This document shows, piece by piece, positions 20,695 through 30,522 of a DNA stretch of 64,000 bases. This DNA comes from an uncultured Verrucomicrobiota bacterium (lineage in GTDB: Bacteria; Verrucomicrobiota; Verrucomicrobiia; Limisphaerales; UBA9464): the NCBI GenBank assembly GCA_903916195.1, contig CAIWVP010000191.1, positions 25,837 to 89,836 of the forward strand, written 5' to 3'. The notes under the pieces are model-generated. The model saw only the letters and a list, made by a program, of their open reading frames with translations. It searched no databases and was not told where the DNA came from. Numbering within the stretch: position 1 is the stretch's first letter; the number at the start of each line of letters is the position of its first letter. Both the position numbers and the translations under genes were made by a program.

Positions 20695-22305
20695 ATGGAC
20701 GTCATCACCCGCCGCTCATTCCTCTCCCATGCCTCCGCGCTCGGGCTCGGCACCGCGCTCTCGACGCTCACCGACATCCCGCTCGTCCTCCAACGCGCCC
20801 TCGCCGAAGGCAACATCGGCATCACCGGCGCGGACGGTCGGACCAAGAAGCTGATCTTCATCTTCCTCCGCGGCGCGAACGACGGCCTCAACGCGGTCGT
20901 GCCCTTCGGCGACCCCGCCTACGGCCCGCCGAACCGGCAGGACATCCTCATCCAGAAGGACCCCGCCCAACCGTTCGATGCGCGTGGCAAGGCGCTCTTC
21001 CCCGTCAGCGGGCAGACGACGCCGACGTTCGACTACACCGCGGGCCTTCCCCTCGGCAACGGCTTCGCCGCGCTGCACCCGGCGCTCAAGTTCCTCGCGC
21101 CGGTCTACAACGCCGGCGACCTGGCGCTGATCCATCGCGTCGGCTACCCGAAGCAATCCCGCTCCCATTTCGATTCGCAGAACTATTGGGAGACCGGCTC
21201 GCCGAACAGCAACCTGGTCAAGGACGGCGTCCTTTACCGGGCGATGATCGAGTCGGGGCTGGCCCATTCATCTCCCCTCACCGGCGTGAGCATCGGTTCG
21301 TCGCTGCCGCTGATCCTCCGCGGGTCCAAGGCCGCCATGACCAACCTGAGCGATCCGACCCGCTACAACCTGCTCGCCGTCCCGAACACGTCCCAGGGCA
21401 ACCTCAAGGCCGACGCCGCGCTCGGCGCCGCCAACAAGGCGCAGTTCACCGGCAAGCGCGACCGCGACCTGTTGGAACTCCAGTACGGCAACCTCGCGAG
21501 CACGCTCGACATCTTCGCCCAGCTCGATTTCAGCGAGGCCGGCAACACCTTCGTCGACGACGAGGCGACCGACGGCGACATGCCCTACTCGCTCTTCCCG
21601 ACGACGAACGCGAAGAACGGCGGCTTCGCCCGCGCCAACAACGCGCAGAAGTACGTCGTCCCCAACTCCGCATACGGCTTCTTCCAGAACCTCAAGGCGG
21701 CTTCGCTCGTGCTCAACAAGACGTCCGCGCTCGTCGCCGGCACTTCGATCGACGGCTGGGACACCCACAGCAACCAGGGCGCCGCGACCGGTTCCCACGC
21801 CAACCTCCTGCGCCGCGTGGGCTGGGCGGTCTACGCGCTCCGGAAGTACTTCACCAAGTACGCCGACAAGTGCCGTTGGGACGACCTGGTCATCGTCACC
21901 CTCTCCGAGTTCGGCCGCACGACCATCGAGAACTCGGACAACGGCACCGACCACGCCGAGGCGAACGTGATGTTCGTCGCCGGCGGCGGGGTCAAGGGGC
22001 TCGAGACCGACGCGCTCGGCACGGTCAAACGCAGCGGCGTGTTCAACTGCGGCGGCAGCAGCGACCCCATCGCCTGGCAGACGGGCCAGACCGGATCGAT
22101 GTTCCAGTCCACGGGACGCTACCTGAAACGGAACACCGATTACCGGAGCGTGCTGGGCAAGCTCATCCGCGACCATCTCGGCGCCACGCAGACGCAGCTC
22201 GACCGCATCATCCCGGGCTACACGGATCCCAAGGAAAGCCTCAAGGCCCGTGGCGTGCAGACCCGCGACGGCACCGAGGTCATCGGAGAGCCGGACATCG
22301 TCTGA
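20695..22305 (+). CDS. DUF1501 domain-containing protein, Tat-like signal
   Basis: MDVITRRSFLSHASALGLGTAL; FIFLRGANDGLNAVVPFGD; VTLSEFGRTTIENSDNGTDHAEANVMFVAGGGVKG. Confidence 0.9.
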   Translation: MDVITRRSFLSHASALGLGTALSTLTDIPLVLQRALAEGNIGITGADGRTKKLIFIFLRGANDGLNAVVPFGDPAYGPPNRQDILIQKDPAQPFDARGKALFPVSGQTTPTFDYTAGLPLGNGFAALHPALKFLAPVYNAGDLALIHRVGYPKQSRSHFDSQNYWETGSPNSNLVKDGVLYRAMIESGLAHSSPLTGVSIGSSLPLILRGSKAAMTNLSDPTRYNLLAVPNTSQGNLKADAALGAANKAQFTGKRDRDLLELQYGNLASTLDIFAQLDFSEAGNTFVDDEATDGDMPYSLFPTTNAKNGGFARANNAQKYVVPNSAYGFFQNLKAASLVLNKTSALVAGTSIDGWDTHSNQGAATGSHANLLRRVGWAVYALRKYFTKYADKCRWDDLVIVTLSEFGRTTIENSDNGTDHAEANVMFVAGGGVKGLETDALGTVKRSGVFNCGGSSDPIAWQTGQTGSMFQSTGRYLKRNTDYRSVLGKLIRDHLGATQTQLDRIIPGYTDPKESLKARGVQTRDGTEVIGEPDIV

Positions 22306-22365
22306 AGCGGCCGGGGCGGTCTTCCATGCGGCCTCGGCGGCGATGCCCCGGCGTCACCGTCGCGG

Positions 22366-23268
22366 CTAGGGCCCGTGTCCGTTGCCTTCCGGCCCCTCGG
22401 CCGGGTTGATCCAGGCATCGCGGCGCGCTCTGGCCTGGGCGAAGAACTCGCCCACGGACGCGACGTCGCCCTCTTCCAAAGCGCGACGGAACTCCGCCAG
22501 GTCCTCGATGAACACGCCCAACACGCGGCCGAGGTGCCGCCGGTTGGCCAGCGCGATGTCCCGCCACATCTCGGGCGAGCCGCTGGCGATACGGGTGGTG
22601 TCCCGGAAGCCGCTGGCACAGAGCTGTGCCTGCTCCTGCGGATGCACCGGGCTGAGCACGTAGTTCACCAGTTCGGCGGCGACGACATGGGGCAGATGGC
22701 TGGAACGGCCCACGAGGTCGTCGTGCTGCGCCGGCGACAGCGTGAGCACGCGCGAACCGACCGCCTTCCAGAAACCTTCCACGATCCGCAGCGCCTCGGG
22801 ATCCGTCCGCTGCGTCGGCGTGACGACGCAGACCGCGCCCTGGAAAAGATCCGCCCGCGCGGCGGACGCACCGGTCTTCTCCGAGCCGGCCATCGGATGG
22901 CTGCCGACGAACCGGACGCCGACCGAAGCGGCCAACGGCTCCAGTTCCTCCACCACGCTGCCCTTCACGCTCCCGACGTCGGTGACGATGGCGTCCGGCT
23001 TGAGGAACGGCAGCAGGTCCTTCAACAACGGGCGCATCTGGCCGATGGGCGAGCAGAGGACGACGAAGTCGGCGTCCGATACCGCCGTGGCCAGGTTGCG
23101 GGTGGCCGAATCCACCACCCCGAGCTGCTCGCACTCGGCGACGGCCGCGGCGCGGCGCACCAGCCCGCAGACATGGGCGGCGAGCCGGCGTTGCTTCGCG
23201 GCGAGCCCGACCGAACCGCCGAGCAGGCCGACGCCGACGAGCGTCAGTTTTCCGAAATGCACCGGCAC
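22366..23268 (-). CDS. tyrA: prephenate/arogenate dehydrogenase
   Basis: LTLVGVGLLGGSVGLAAKQR; VVLCSPIGQM; FVGSHPMAGSEKTGASAA; FRDTTRIASGSPEMWRDI. Confidence 0.9.
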   Translation of the reverse strand: MPVHFGKLTLVGVGLLGGSVGLAAKQRRLAAHVCGLVRRAAAVAECEQLGVVDSATRNLATAVSDADFVVLCSPIGQMRPLLKDLLPFLKPDAIVTDVGSVKGSVVEELEPLAASVGVRFVGSHPMAGSEKTGASAARADLFQGAVCVVTPTQRTDPEALRIVEGFWKAVGSRVLTLSPAQHDDLVGRSSHLPHVVAAELVNYVLSPVHPQEQAQLCASGFRDTTRIASGSPEMWRDIALANRRHLGRVLGVFIEDLAEFRRALEEGDVASVGEFFAQARARRDAWINPAEGPEGNGHGP

Positions 23269-23491
23269 AGGCTAAGGGACCGGTCGAGCGCAGGGGAAGA
23301 CGGAAGCTGGGAAGGCTCGCGCCCGGCGCGGAGCCCATCAGGGTCGGTCCGGAGCGGTGGACACGGATACGGGATGCGAAACCGGATGGTTCCGCATCCA
23401 CGGGAGGACTGAACTGCTGTTCGCTGCGGACGCCGCTAGGCCGACGAACGAGTGAAGAACGGCCGGCCCGGCGCAGCCGGCGACGGATCGC

Positions 23492-23911
23492 TCAACGGCC
23501 TGCGGGACGGGCGGCCAAGACAGGCTTGGCGAGCAAGCGTTTCGCGTCCGCGTCGCCGGAATCGGCGAGTTGCCGGAGCGCGCGCCGGACCTCCGGGCGG
23601 TCCAGGCCTTCCATCGGGGTCTCCGCGACGACCGGCGCCGGGGCGGCGACCGCAGCGTTGCCCGGGAGCATGCTCCCGCCGAGATCGACTCCGCCGGCGG
23701 TGAAGAAGGTCCGGGCCTCCTGCCCGGGTACCGTCATCATCGTGCGGCGGGTGACGCCGCGGATGCCGCGGGGCTGGCCTCCGGCGATCCCCGTCACGTT
23801 CACTGCAGCCGTCGGAGCGGTCACACCGGCTGGGCCGGTCTGCGCCCGGAGCGCGGCGGCGGCCGAGAACGACAAGCAGGCGACCATCGCGAAGCGGCCA
23901 AGTCGAGTCAT
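23492..23911 (-). CDS. hypothetical secreted protein
   Basis: Signal peptide MTRLGRFAMVACLSFSAAAALRAQ; C-terminal helical stretch. Confidence 0.5.
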   Translation of the reverse strand: MTRLGRFAMVACLSFSAAAALRAQTGPAGVTAPTAAVNVTGIAGGQPRGIRGVTRRTMMTVPGQEARTFFTAGGVDLGGSMLPGNAAVAAPAPVVAETPMEGLDRPEVRRALRQLADSGDADAKRLLAKPVLAARPAGR

Positions 23912-23991
23912 GCGCCCGCTCTAAGCCGCCGCCGAGCCCGGCGCAAGCGGCGGTTCTCGCCCTCGAGGTCCACCACCGGGCCGCGTCCTCG

Positions 23992-25383
23992 TCAGGCCGC
24001 GATCTTCTCGGCCAGTTCTTCCGCCGGATACGTCCAGATCTCGGCCAGCGTCGGATGGTAGTGCGGCATCGCGGCGAGTTCGGCGGCGGTCATCCGTTTC
24101 GCCAGCGCCGCGGTGATCTCGTGGATCAATTCGCCGCCTTGCGGACCGACGCAGCCCGCCCCCAACAACTCACCGGTCCTGCGGTCGGCGAGCAGCTTCA
24201 CGAAACCGTCCTTCGCGCCGAGGATCATCGATTTGCCGTGGTCGTTGAACGGATAGATCGCCGACAGGAAATCGACGCCGCGGGCGCGCGCCGACTTCTC
24301 CGTGAGGCCGGTCTGGGCGACCGCCGGATCGGTGAAGACCACGGTGGTGAGCAGCCGATACTCCATCTCGGCCGGCGCCGCGGGACGGAGGATGTTCTTG
24401 GCGGCCAGTTCGCCCTGTTGGATGGCGATGTGGACGATCTCGTGGGGGCCGCAGCAATCGCCCGCCGCGTAGATGTGCGGCGCGGACGTGCGTTGCCGCA
24501 GGTCGGTGACGATGCGGCCGGCCGTCGTGGCGACGCCCGCGGCAGCGAGACCGAGACCTGCGGTGGCCGGCGTGCGGCCGAGCCCGTTGAAGAGGACTTC
24601 GGCTTCCACCACCAAGGCTTCGCCGGCCTTCTCGAACCTCACCCGTCTCCGGTCGCCGAGGTCTTCGGCGCCGAGCAGGCGTGTGCCCGTGTGGATCACG
24701 ATGCCTTCGCGGCGGAGCGCGTTCTCCAGCTCCCGGGCGACATCTTCGTCCACGTCCCGCAACAGGTGCGGCCCGCGCTGGACGAGGGTGACCTGCGCGC
24801 CGAAGCGGCTGAAGAACTGCGCGAACTCCACCGCCACCGCGCCACCTCCGAGCACGATCATCGAAGCCGGGATCCGGGAAAGCGCCAATGCATCGTCGCT
24901 GGTGAGCTGGGCGACCTGGTCGAGGCCGGTCCCCGGCGGCGGAGGGGCGATGACGGATCCGGTCGCGATGACGAAGTGGTCCGCGGTCAGCTGCCGTCCG
25001 TCGCCCAGCGCCAGCGTTCGCGGATCGATGAAGCGGGCGTCGGCCCGGATGAACGCGGCTTTGCCCGTCTCGAGCTGCCGGCGCCGATAGCCCGCGAACT
25101 CCGCGATCAGCGCGTCCTTCCGGGCGAAGAGCTGCGCGACATCGACCTTCACCTCGCCGGTCGTGATCCCCCATTCCTCGGCATGGCGGATGGCTTGCCG
25201 CAGTTCGGCGGCGTGGAGGAGGGCCTTGGTGGGCATGCATCCGCGGAGGATGCAGAGCCCTCCGACCTCGCGTCCGCCTTCGAGCACCGCCGTCTTGGCG
25301 CCGCCGGAGGTCAGTGTCCTGGCCGCGGCATATCCTGCGCTGCCGCCACCGATCACCACCGCGTCGAAGTGTCCTGCTGTCAT
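23992..25383 (-). CDS. FAD-dependent pyridine nucleotide-disulfide oxidoreductase (dihydrolipoyl dehydrogenase/mercuric reductase-like)
   Basis: DAVVIGGGSAGYAAARTL; GGLCILRGCMPTKALL redox CxxxxC; C-terminal MPHYHPTLAEIW dimerisation motif. ATG at 25383. Confidence 0.88.
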   Translation of the reverse strand: MTAGHFDAVVIGGGSAGYAAARTLTSGGAKTAVLEGGREVGGLCILRGCMPTKALLHAAELRQAIRHAEEWGITTGEVKVDVAQLFARKDALIAEFAGYRRRQLETGKAAFIRADARFIDPRTLALGDGRQLTADHFVIATGSVIAPPPPGTGLDQVAQLTSDDALALSRIPASMIVLGGGAVAVEFAQFFSRFGAQVTLVQRGPHLLRDVDEDVARELENALRREGIVIHTGTRLLGAEDLGDRRRVRFEKAGEALVVEAEVLFNGLGRTPATAGLGLAAAGVATTAGRIVTDLRQRTSAPHIYAAGDCCGPHEIVHIAIQQGELAAKNILRPAAPAEMEYRLLTTVVFTDPAVAQTGLTEKSARARGVDFLSAIYPFNDHGKSMILGAKDGFVKLLADRRTGELLGAGCVGPQGGELIHEITAALAKRMTAAELAAMPHYHPTLAEIWTYPAEELAEKIAA

Positions 25384-25530
25384 GCGGCGCACTCTCGCGG
25401 GCGGTCCGACCGGAGGCAAACCTCACGGCGGGCCCCGTCGATGCCGTTGTTCGCAGGGGGGAAACACATGGCTATCCCGTCCGGGGTCTGGAAAGGTGCA
25501 TCGGTCGCCCCGGAAAAAATCTCCCCACCG

Positions 25531-26187
25531 ATGAACATCTTCGTCCCCTCACCCGGCCGTCGCCGCTTCTTGGTCGGTCTCGGCGCAGCCGCGTCCTTCG
25601 CTCCCGGCCTGCTCGCCGAAGCGCTCTCGCTCACACCGGCCCAGACCGAGGGACCGTTCTATCCGGTCCACCTGCCGCTCGACACGGACAACGACCTGCT
25701 CGTGCTCAACGACAGCCTCGACGCGGCGGTCGGACAGGTGAGCTACGTGAGCGGCCGGATCCTCGACCCGCGCGGCGAGCCGGTCCGCGACGCCGTCGTC
25801 GAGATCTGGCAGTGCGACGCCAACGGAGTCTATCTGCACAAGGGCTCGGACCACGGCGACAAGCGCGACAAGAATTTCCAGGGGTTCGGCCGCTTCGTCA
25901 CCGGTTCCACCGGGGAGTACCTGTTCCGCACGATCAAGCCGGTGCCCTATCCCGGGCGCGCCCCGCACATCCACTACAAGGTGAAACGCGGCGGCAAGGA
26001 CCTGCTGACCACGCAGTGCTACATCCAGGGGCATCCGGGCAACGCGGGCGACGGCGTCTGGAAGGGCATCAAGGACGCGAAGGCCCGCGATTCCGTGACC
26101 ATCGATTTCGCGCCGATAAAGGGGGCGAAGGCAGGTGAACTGGCGGCCCGCTTCGATGTCGTGCTCGGTCTCACACCGAAGAGCTGA
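25531..26187 (+). CDS. intradiol ring-cleavage (protocatechuate 3,4-dioxygenase-like) dioxygenase with Tat-like leader
   Basis: MNIFVPSPGRRRFLVGLGAAASF; LTPAQTEGPFYP; VVEIWQCDANGVYLH; GRAPHIHYKV. Confidence 0.85.
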   Translation: MNIFVPSPGRRRFLVGLGAAASFAPGLLAEALSLTPAQTEGPFYPVHLPLDTDNDLLVLNDSLDAAVGQVSYVSGRILDPRGEPVRDAVVEIWQCDANGVYLHKGSDHGDKRDKNFQGFGRFVTGSTGEYLFRTIKPVPYPGRAPHIHYKVKRGGKDLLTTQCYIQGHPGNAGDGVWKGIKDAKARDSVTIDFAPIKGAKAGELAARFDVVLGLTPKS

Positions 26188-26347
26188 GCCGGGACGCCCG
26201 CTTTGGGACCGCCGGCCGACGCGGATGCAGAGGACGCGGCGACACCGGGCGTGACACGGGCAAAAACGGGCCAGTCTCTGCCGCGGCCTTCTCACCAGCG
26301 TCGATCAGCGCGGATCAGCGGTCCCGGGCCGGTCGTCCCGGACCTGT

Positions 26348-26378
26348 GATCTGCGTTGCCGACAGATCTGCGTTGCCG
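26348..26378. repeat. perfect 14-bp direct repeat GATCTGCGTTGCCG x2, 17-bp period
   Basis: Copies at 26348-26361 and 26365-26378, 44 bp before the ABC operon start. Confidence 0.8.
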
Positions 26379-26421
26379 CGGTTGCTAGCCGCCCGGTCTT
26401 GGTCTAATTCTCCGCGACTTT

Positions 26422-27102
26422 ATGGCCGCGGAACCCATCGTCGTCGTCCGGGACCTGTCCAAGATCTACCGGCAGGGCGACATCAACGTCGTCGCGCTCG
26501 ACCACGTCTCGCTCGACATCACGGCCGGCGAGTTCGTCGTGCTGATGGGGCCGTCCGGATCCGGCAAATCCACCTTGCTCCATATCATCGCCGGCATCGA
26601 CCGGCCGACGAGCGGATCGGCGAAGGTCCAGGGCATCGACATCGCGCAGCTCGATGAATCGCAGCTGGCCGATTGGCGGAACCAGAACGTCGGCTTCGTC
26701 TTCCAGAGCTTCAACCTCATCCCCGTCCTCACCGCCGCGGAGAACGTCGAGCTGCCGCTCCTGCTCACGGACCTGAACGGACGCGAGCGCCGCAAGCAGG
26801 TGCAGACGGCTCTGGAGCTGGTCGGGTTGGCCGACCGCGGACACCATCGTCCGGACCAGATGTCGGGCGGCCAGCAACAGCGGGTCGCCATCGCGCGGGC
26901 CCTCGTGACCGATCCGGCCTTGATCGTCGCGGACGAACCGACCGGCAACCTCGACGCCAAGTCCGCCGGCGACGTGCTCGCGATCCTCCGGTCCCTCACG
27001 CTCACCGCCGGCAAGACCGTGGTGATGGTCACGCACGACCCGAAATCCGCAGCCTACGGGAGCCGCAGCCTGCATCTGGAGAAAGGCGAGATCGCTGCAT
27101 GA
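26422..27102 (+). CDS. ABC transporter ATP-binding protein (MacB/LolD-like)
   Basis: [65 protein letters not shown]. Confidence 0.93.
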   Translation: MAAEPIVVVRDLSKIYRQGDINVVALDHVSLDITAGEFVVLMGPSGSGKSTLLHIIAGIDRPTSGSAKVQGIDIAQLDESQLADWRNQNVGFVFQSFNLIPVLTAAENVELPLLLTDLNGRERRKQVQTALELVGLADRGHHRPDQMSGGQQQRVAIARALVTDPALIVADEPTGNLDAKSAGDVLAILRSLTLTAGKTVVMVTHDPKSAAYGSRSLHLEKGEIAA

Positions 27103-28244
27103 CCTTCGCCTCGTTCATCGCCAAGAACGCGCTCCGCAACAAGCGGCGCGCCCTGCTCACGGTCGTCAGCGTGGCGGTGAGCTGCGGGCTGCTGGTCACG
27201 CTGCTGACGCTCCAGCGCGAGCTGACCGTCCCGCCCGAATCCGAGGCCGCGTCGCTCCGGGTCATCGCGCGCAACAAGGTCTCGCTCGCGCAGCCGCTGC
27301 CAGCGAAGCAGCTGTCCGTCGTCGAGAAGATCCCCGGCGTGGTCGCAGTGTCGCCGTTCACCTATTTCGGCGGCAATTTCCGCGACGAGACGGTGACCAG
27401 CTTCGCCCAGTTCGCGGTCGACCCGGCGCGGTTCCGGGACCTCATCGTCGAAGGCAAGATCGCGGACGGCAGCTACGACGACTTCATCAAGGACCGCACC
27501 TCGTGTTTCGTGGGCGCGGACACCATGAAGCGCTACGGCCTGAAGATCGGGGACAAGATGCGTTTCACCGGGACGTTCTACCCGGTCGACCTCGACCTGA
27601 AGATCCTCGCGGTGTTCCAAGGCACGGTCGACGACCGTGGCGTGTTCTTCCACCACAAGCTGCTCGACGAGCTGATGGGCAACCCCGGCACCGTGGGCAC
27701 GTGGTATCTGCGGGTCGCGTCGGCGGACGTGGCGAACGACGTCATCGCCCGCGTCGACAAGGCCTTCGAGAACAGCTCGGCCGAGGTGCGCGCGGAGACC
27801 GAGCGGGCGTTCCAGATGGGGTTCATCAGCATGCTCGGCAACGTGAAGATGCTCATCGGTTCGATCAGCGCGGTGGTGGTGTTCACGCTGGTCCTCGTGA
27901 CGGTGAGCACGATGAGCATGGCCATCCGCGAGCGCTTCCGGGAGCTGGCCGTGCTCAAGGCGCTCGGGTTCAAGCGCACCGAGCTGTTCGGGTTCATCCT
28001 CGCCGAGAGCTTCGGCCTCGCCGCCTTGGGCGCTTGGGTCGGCATCGGTGGATCGTGGGCCTTCTGGACGTTGATCGACCTCCAGAAGCTGACCAACGGG
28101 TTCCTCCTCTACTTCGAGGTCACGCCGCGGATCATGGCGACCGGCGCCACGGTGGCCGCGTTGCTCGGGATCGTGTCGGCCATCGGGCCCGCCTTGGCCG
28201 TGGCGCGGACGAGCGTGGTCGAAGGACTGAAGACCTTGGATTGA
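27099..28244 (+). CDS. ABC transporter permease (FtsX/MacB-like)
   Basis: ATG at 27099 overlaps the ATPase stop (ATGA); MacB_PCD plus FtsX TM pattern, ...[29 protein letters not shown]. Confidence 0.9.
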   Translation: MTFASFIAKNALRNKRRALLTVVSVAVSCGLLVTLLTLQRELTVPPESEAASLRVIARNKVSLAQPLPAKQLSVVEKIPGVVAVSPFTYFGGNFRDETVTSFAQFAVDPARFRDLIVEGKIADGSYDDFIKDRTSCFVGADTMKRYGLKIGDKMRFTGTFYPVDLDLKILAVFQGTVDDRGVFFHHKLLDELMGNPGTVGTWYLRVASADVANDVIARVDKAFENSSAEVRAETERAFQMGFISMLGNVKMLIGSISAVVVFTLVLVTVSTMSMAIRERFRELAVLKALGFKRTELFGFILAESFGLAALGAWVGIGGSWAFWTLIDLQKLTNGFLLYFEVTPRIMATGATVAALLGIVSAIGPALAVARTSVVEGLKTLD

Positions 28245-28248
28245 TCCC

Positions 28249-29430
28249 ATGGCCCTCCCGCTGAGATACAATTTCCGCAACGTGCTCGTCCGCTGGCGCA
28301 CGACGCTCTTCACCATCCTCGGCATCGCGGCGGTGGTCGCGGTGTTCGTGCTGCTCCGCGGCATGGCCCGCGGCATCGAGCGCAGCAGCGGCAACACCGG
28401 CGATCCGCGGAACATCCTCGTCGTCCGCAAGGGCTCGCAGGCGGAATCCGGCAGCCTGGTGACGCGCGAGCAGTTCCGCACGCTCCAGTACCTCGACGGG
28501 ATCGCGAAGGACGAGCGGGGCGAACCGGTCATCTCGGCCGAGCTGGTGATGATCGTGAGCGCGCCGCGCCGCGCCGGGGCCGGCGAAGCCAACACCTTGC
28601 TGCGCGGCGTCACCGCCGGCGGGATGGAGCTGCGTCCGCAGGTCACCTTGAAGGAAGGACGTTGGTTCGTGCCCGGCAAGCGCGAGGTGGTGGTCGCCCA
28701 GCGGTTGGCGTCGCGTTTCGCCGGCTTCGAGATCGGCGGCACCATCAAGGCCGGACCGGACCGCCTCACGGTGGTCGGCCATTTCGACGGGACCGGCAGC
28801 GCGTTCGATTCCGAGGCGTGGATGGACGCCGACGAGGCCCGGTCGATCTTCGACCGCGACATGTACTCCAGCGTGCTGCTGCGGCCGCGCGACGAGGCCG
28901 CGCTCACCAACCTGGTCGCGCGCATCCAGGCGGACAAACGGCTCTCCCTCCGCGCCGAGCGCGAGGTGGACTACTACTCGAAGCAGACCATGACGGCGGT
29001 GCCGATCAAGTATCTCGCCGGCATGCTCGGCGTCGCCATGTCCATCGGCGCGGTCTTCGCCGCGATGAACACGATGTACGCCAGCGTCGCGGCGCGCACG
29101 CGCGAGATCGGGACGCTCCGGGTGCTCGGATTCTCGCGGGCCGCCATCGTGGTCTGCTTCCTGGTCGAGGGCTCGTTCCTGGCGATGTTGGGCGGGATCC
29201 TGGGCAGCGCGCTCGCCTGGGGCGTCTACGCCTTCGTGGTCGTGCGCGGGATCAACTTCGGCACGATGGATTTCCAGTCGTTCGCCGAGACGGTCTTCCA
29301 GTTCCGCGTCACGCCCGACCTGATGCTCCTGGGCGTGCTGTTCTCCGTCGCCATAGGGCTCGCCGGCAGCCTGTTCCCGGCCTTGCGCGCCGCGCGGCTG
29401 CCCGTCATCTCCGCCCTGAGATCCTTATGA
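28249..29430 (+). CDS. ABC transporter permease (FtsX/MacB-like)
   Basis: MALPLRYNFRNVLVRWRTTLFTILGIAAVVAVFVLL; ...AARTREIGTLRVLGFSRAAIVVCFLVEG. Confidence 0.9.
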   Translation: MALPLRYNFRNVLVRWRTTLFTILGIAAVVAVFVLLRGMARGIERSSGNTGDPRNILVVRKGSQAESGSLVTREQFRTLQYLDGIAKDERGEPVISAELVMIVSAPRRAGAGEANTLLRGVTAGGMELRPQVTLKEGRWFVPGKREVVVAQRLASRFAGFEIGGTIKAGPDRLTVVGHFDGTGSAFDSEAWMDADEARSIFDRDMYSSVLLRPRDEAALTNLVARIQADKRLSLRAEREVDYYSKQTMTAVPIKYLAGMLGVAMSIGAVFAAMNTMYASVAARTREIGTLRVLGFSRAAIVVCFLVEGSFLAMLGGILGSALAWGVYAFVVVRGINFGTMDFQSFAETVFQFRVTPDLMLLGVLFSVAIGLAGSLFPALRAARLPVISALRSL

Positions 29431-30479
29431 ACGAAGACAAGCTCCAGCAGCTGCGGATCGCCTCCGGACGCAAGCAGCGTTCCCGCGGCCCGGTCTGGAC
29501 CATCGGCATCGTGGTGCTGGTCATCACCGCCGTGGTCGCCTACTTCGCCGTCCCGAGGGCATCGGACGGCGTCCGGTCCGGGATGAAATCCGGCCGCGAG
29601 AGCGCCGTCACCAAGGCGGACAAAGAACTGGCCGAGCGGTCGAAGCGGCCCGCGGACGGCGCCTCGCAACCCGGCGCGAAGAGCTCCTCTTCCGACCCTG
29701 CGTCCCGGCCCGCGACTTCCGGCGGCCCGGGCAAGGTGGAAGGCTCCGTCCTCACCGTCAGCGGCTACATCGTGAACCGCGAGCGCATCGAGATCAGCCC
29801 GCGGTTCATCGGCGTCGTGAAGTGGATCGGCGTGAAGAAAGGCGACAGCGTCACCAACGGCCAGACCGTGGTGCTGCTCGACGACGTGGAGTACCGGGCG
29901 CGGCTCGCGGACGTGGACGGGCAGATCGGCGTGGCCCGGGTCGCGGTGAAGCGCGCTGCGGCCGACCTCAAGCGCGCGGAGGACCTCGTCGCCAACAAGG
30001 TCGAGATGCAGAAGATGCTCGACGACGCCCGGCTGCAGCTCGAGTCCGCGGAGGCCCAGGTGACACAGATCCAAGGTTCCCGCCGACTCCTTGAGACCTA
30101 TCTGGACTGGTGCGTGATCAAGTCGCCGGTGGACGGCGTGGTGCTCGACAAACTCGTCGACCCCAACGAGCTCGTCTCGCCGCAGACCTTCGGCGGCACG
30201 CGCGGGCCGAGCACCTCGCTCATCGCCGTGGCCGACCCGAACGACCTCCAGGTCGAGATCGATCTCAACGAATCCGACCTCGCCAAGGTCGCGCTCGGCC
30301 AGAAGTGCAAGGTCAGCCCGGAAGCCTACCCGGACAAGGTCTACGACGGCGTGGTCGCCGAGCGCGCCCCCGAGGCCAGCCGCCAGAAGGGCACGCTGCA
30401 GGTGAAGGTGCAGATCAAGCACCCGGACAAGTTCCTGACGCCCGAGCTGAGCGCGAAGGTGGATTTCTTGGCGCAGTGA
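29427..30479 (+). CDS. efflux periplasmic adaptor subunit (HlyD/MacA-like)
   Basis: ATG at 29427 overlaps the permease stop (ATGA); N-terminal TM; GVKKGDSVTNGQTVVLLDDVEYRARLADVDGQI; ...WCVIKSPVDGVVLDKLVDPNELV. Confidence 0.9.
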   Translation: MNEDKLQQLRIASGRKQRSRGPVWTIGIVVLVITAVVAYFAVPRASDGVRSGMKSGRESAVTKADKELAERSKRPADGASQPGAKSSSSDPASRPATSGGPGKVEGSVLTVSGYIVNRERIEISPRFIGVVKWIGVKKGDSVTNGQTVVLLDDVEYRARLADVDGQIGVARVAVKRAAADLKRAEDLVANKVEMQKMLDDARLQLESAEAQVTQIQGSRRLLETYLDWCVIKSPVDGVVLDKLVDPNELVSPQTFGGTRGPSTSLIAVADPNDLQVEIDLNESDLAKVALGQKCKVSPEAYPDKVYDGVVAERAPEASRQKGTLQVKVQIKHPDKFLTPELSAKVDFLAQ

Positions 30480-30522
30480 GCGGCGGGCGCTCCGGGCTTC
30501 CCCCGGGTCCGGCCGTCGCCCG

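Noticed and set aside
18501-20891. 796-aa minus-strand ORF
   Set aside because: Antisense shadow of the DUF1800 gene.
24055-25530. 5' part of the 710-aa ORF ending at 26187
   Set aside because: Antisense to the FAD oxidoreductase; the real dioxygenase starts at 25531.
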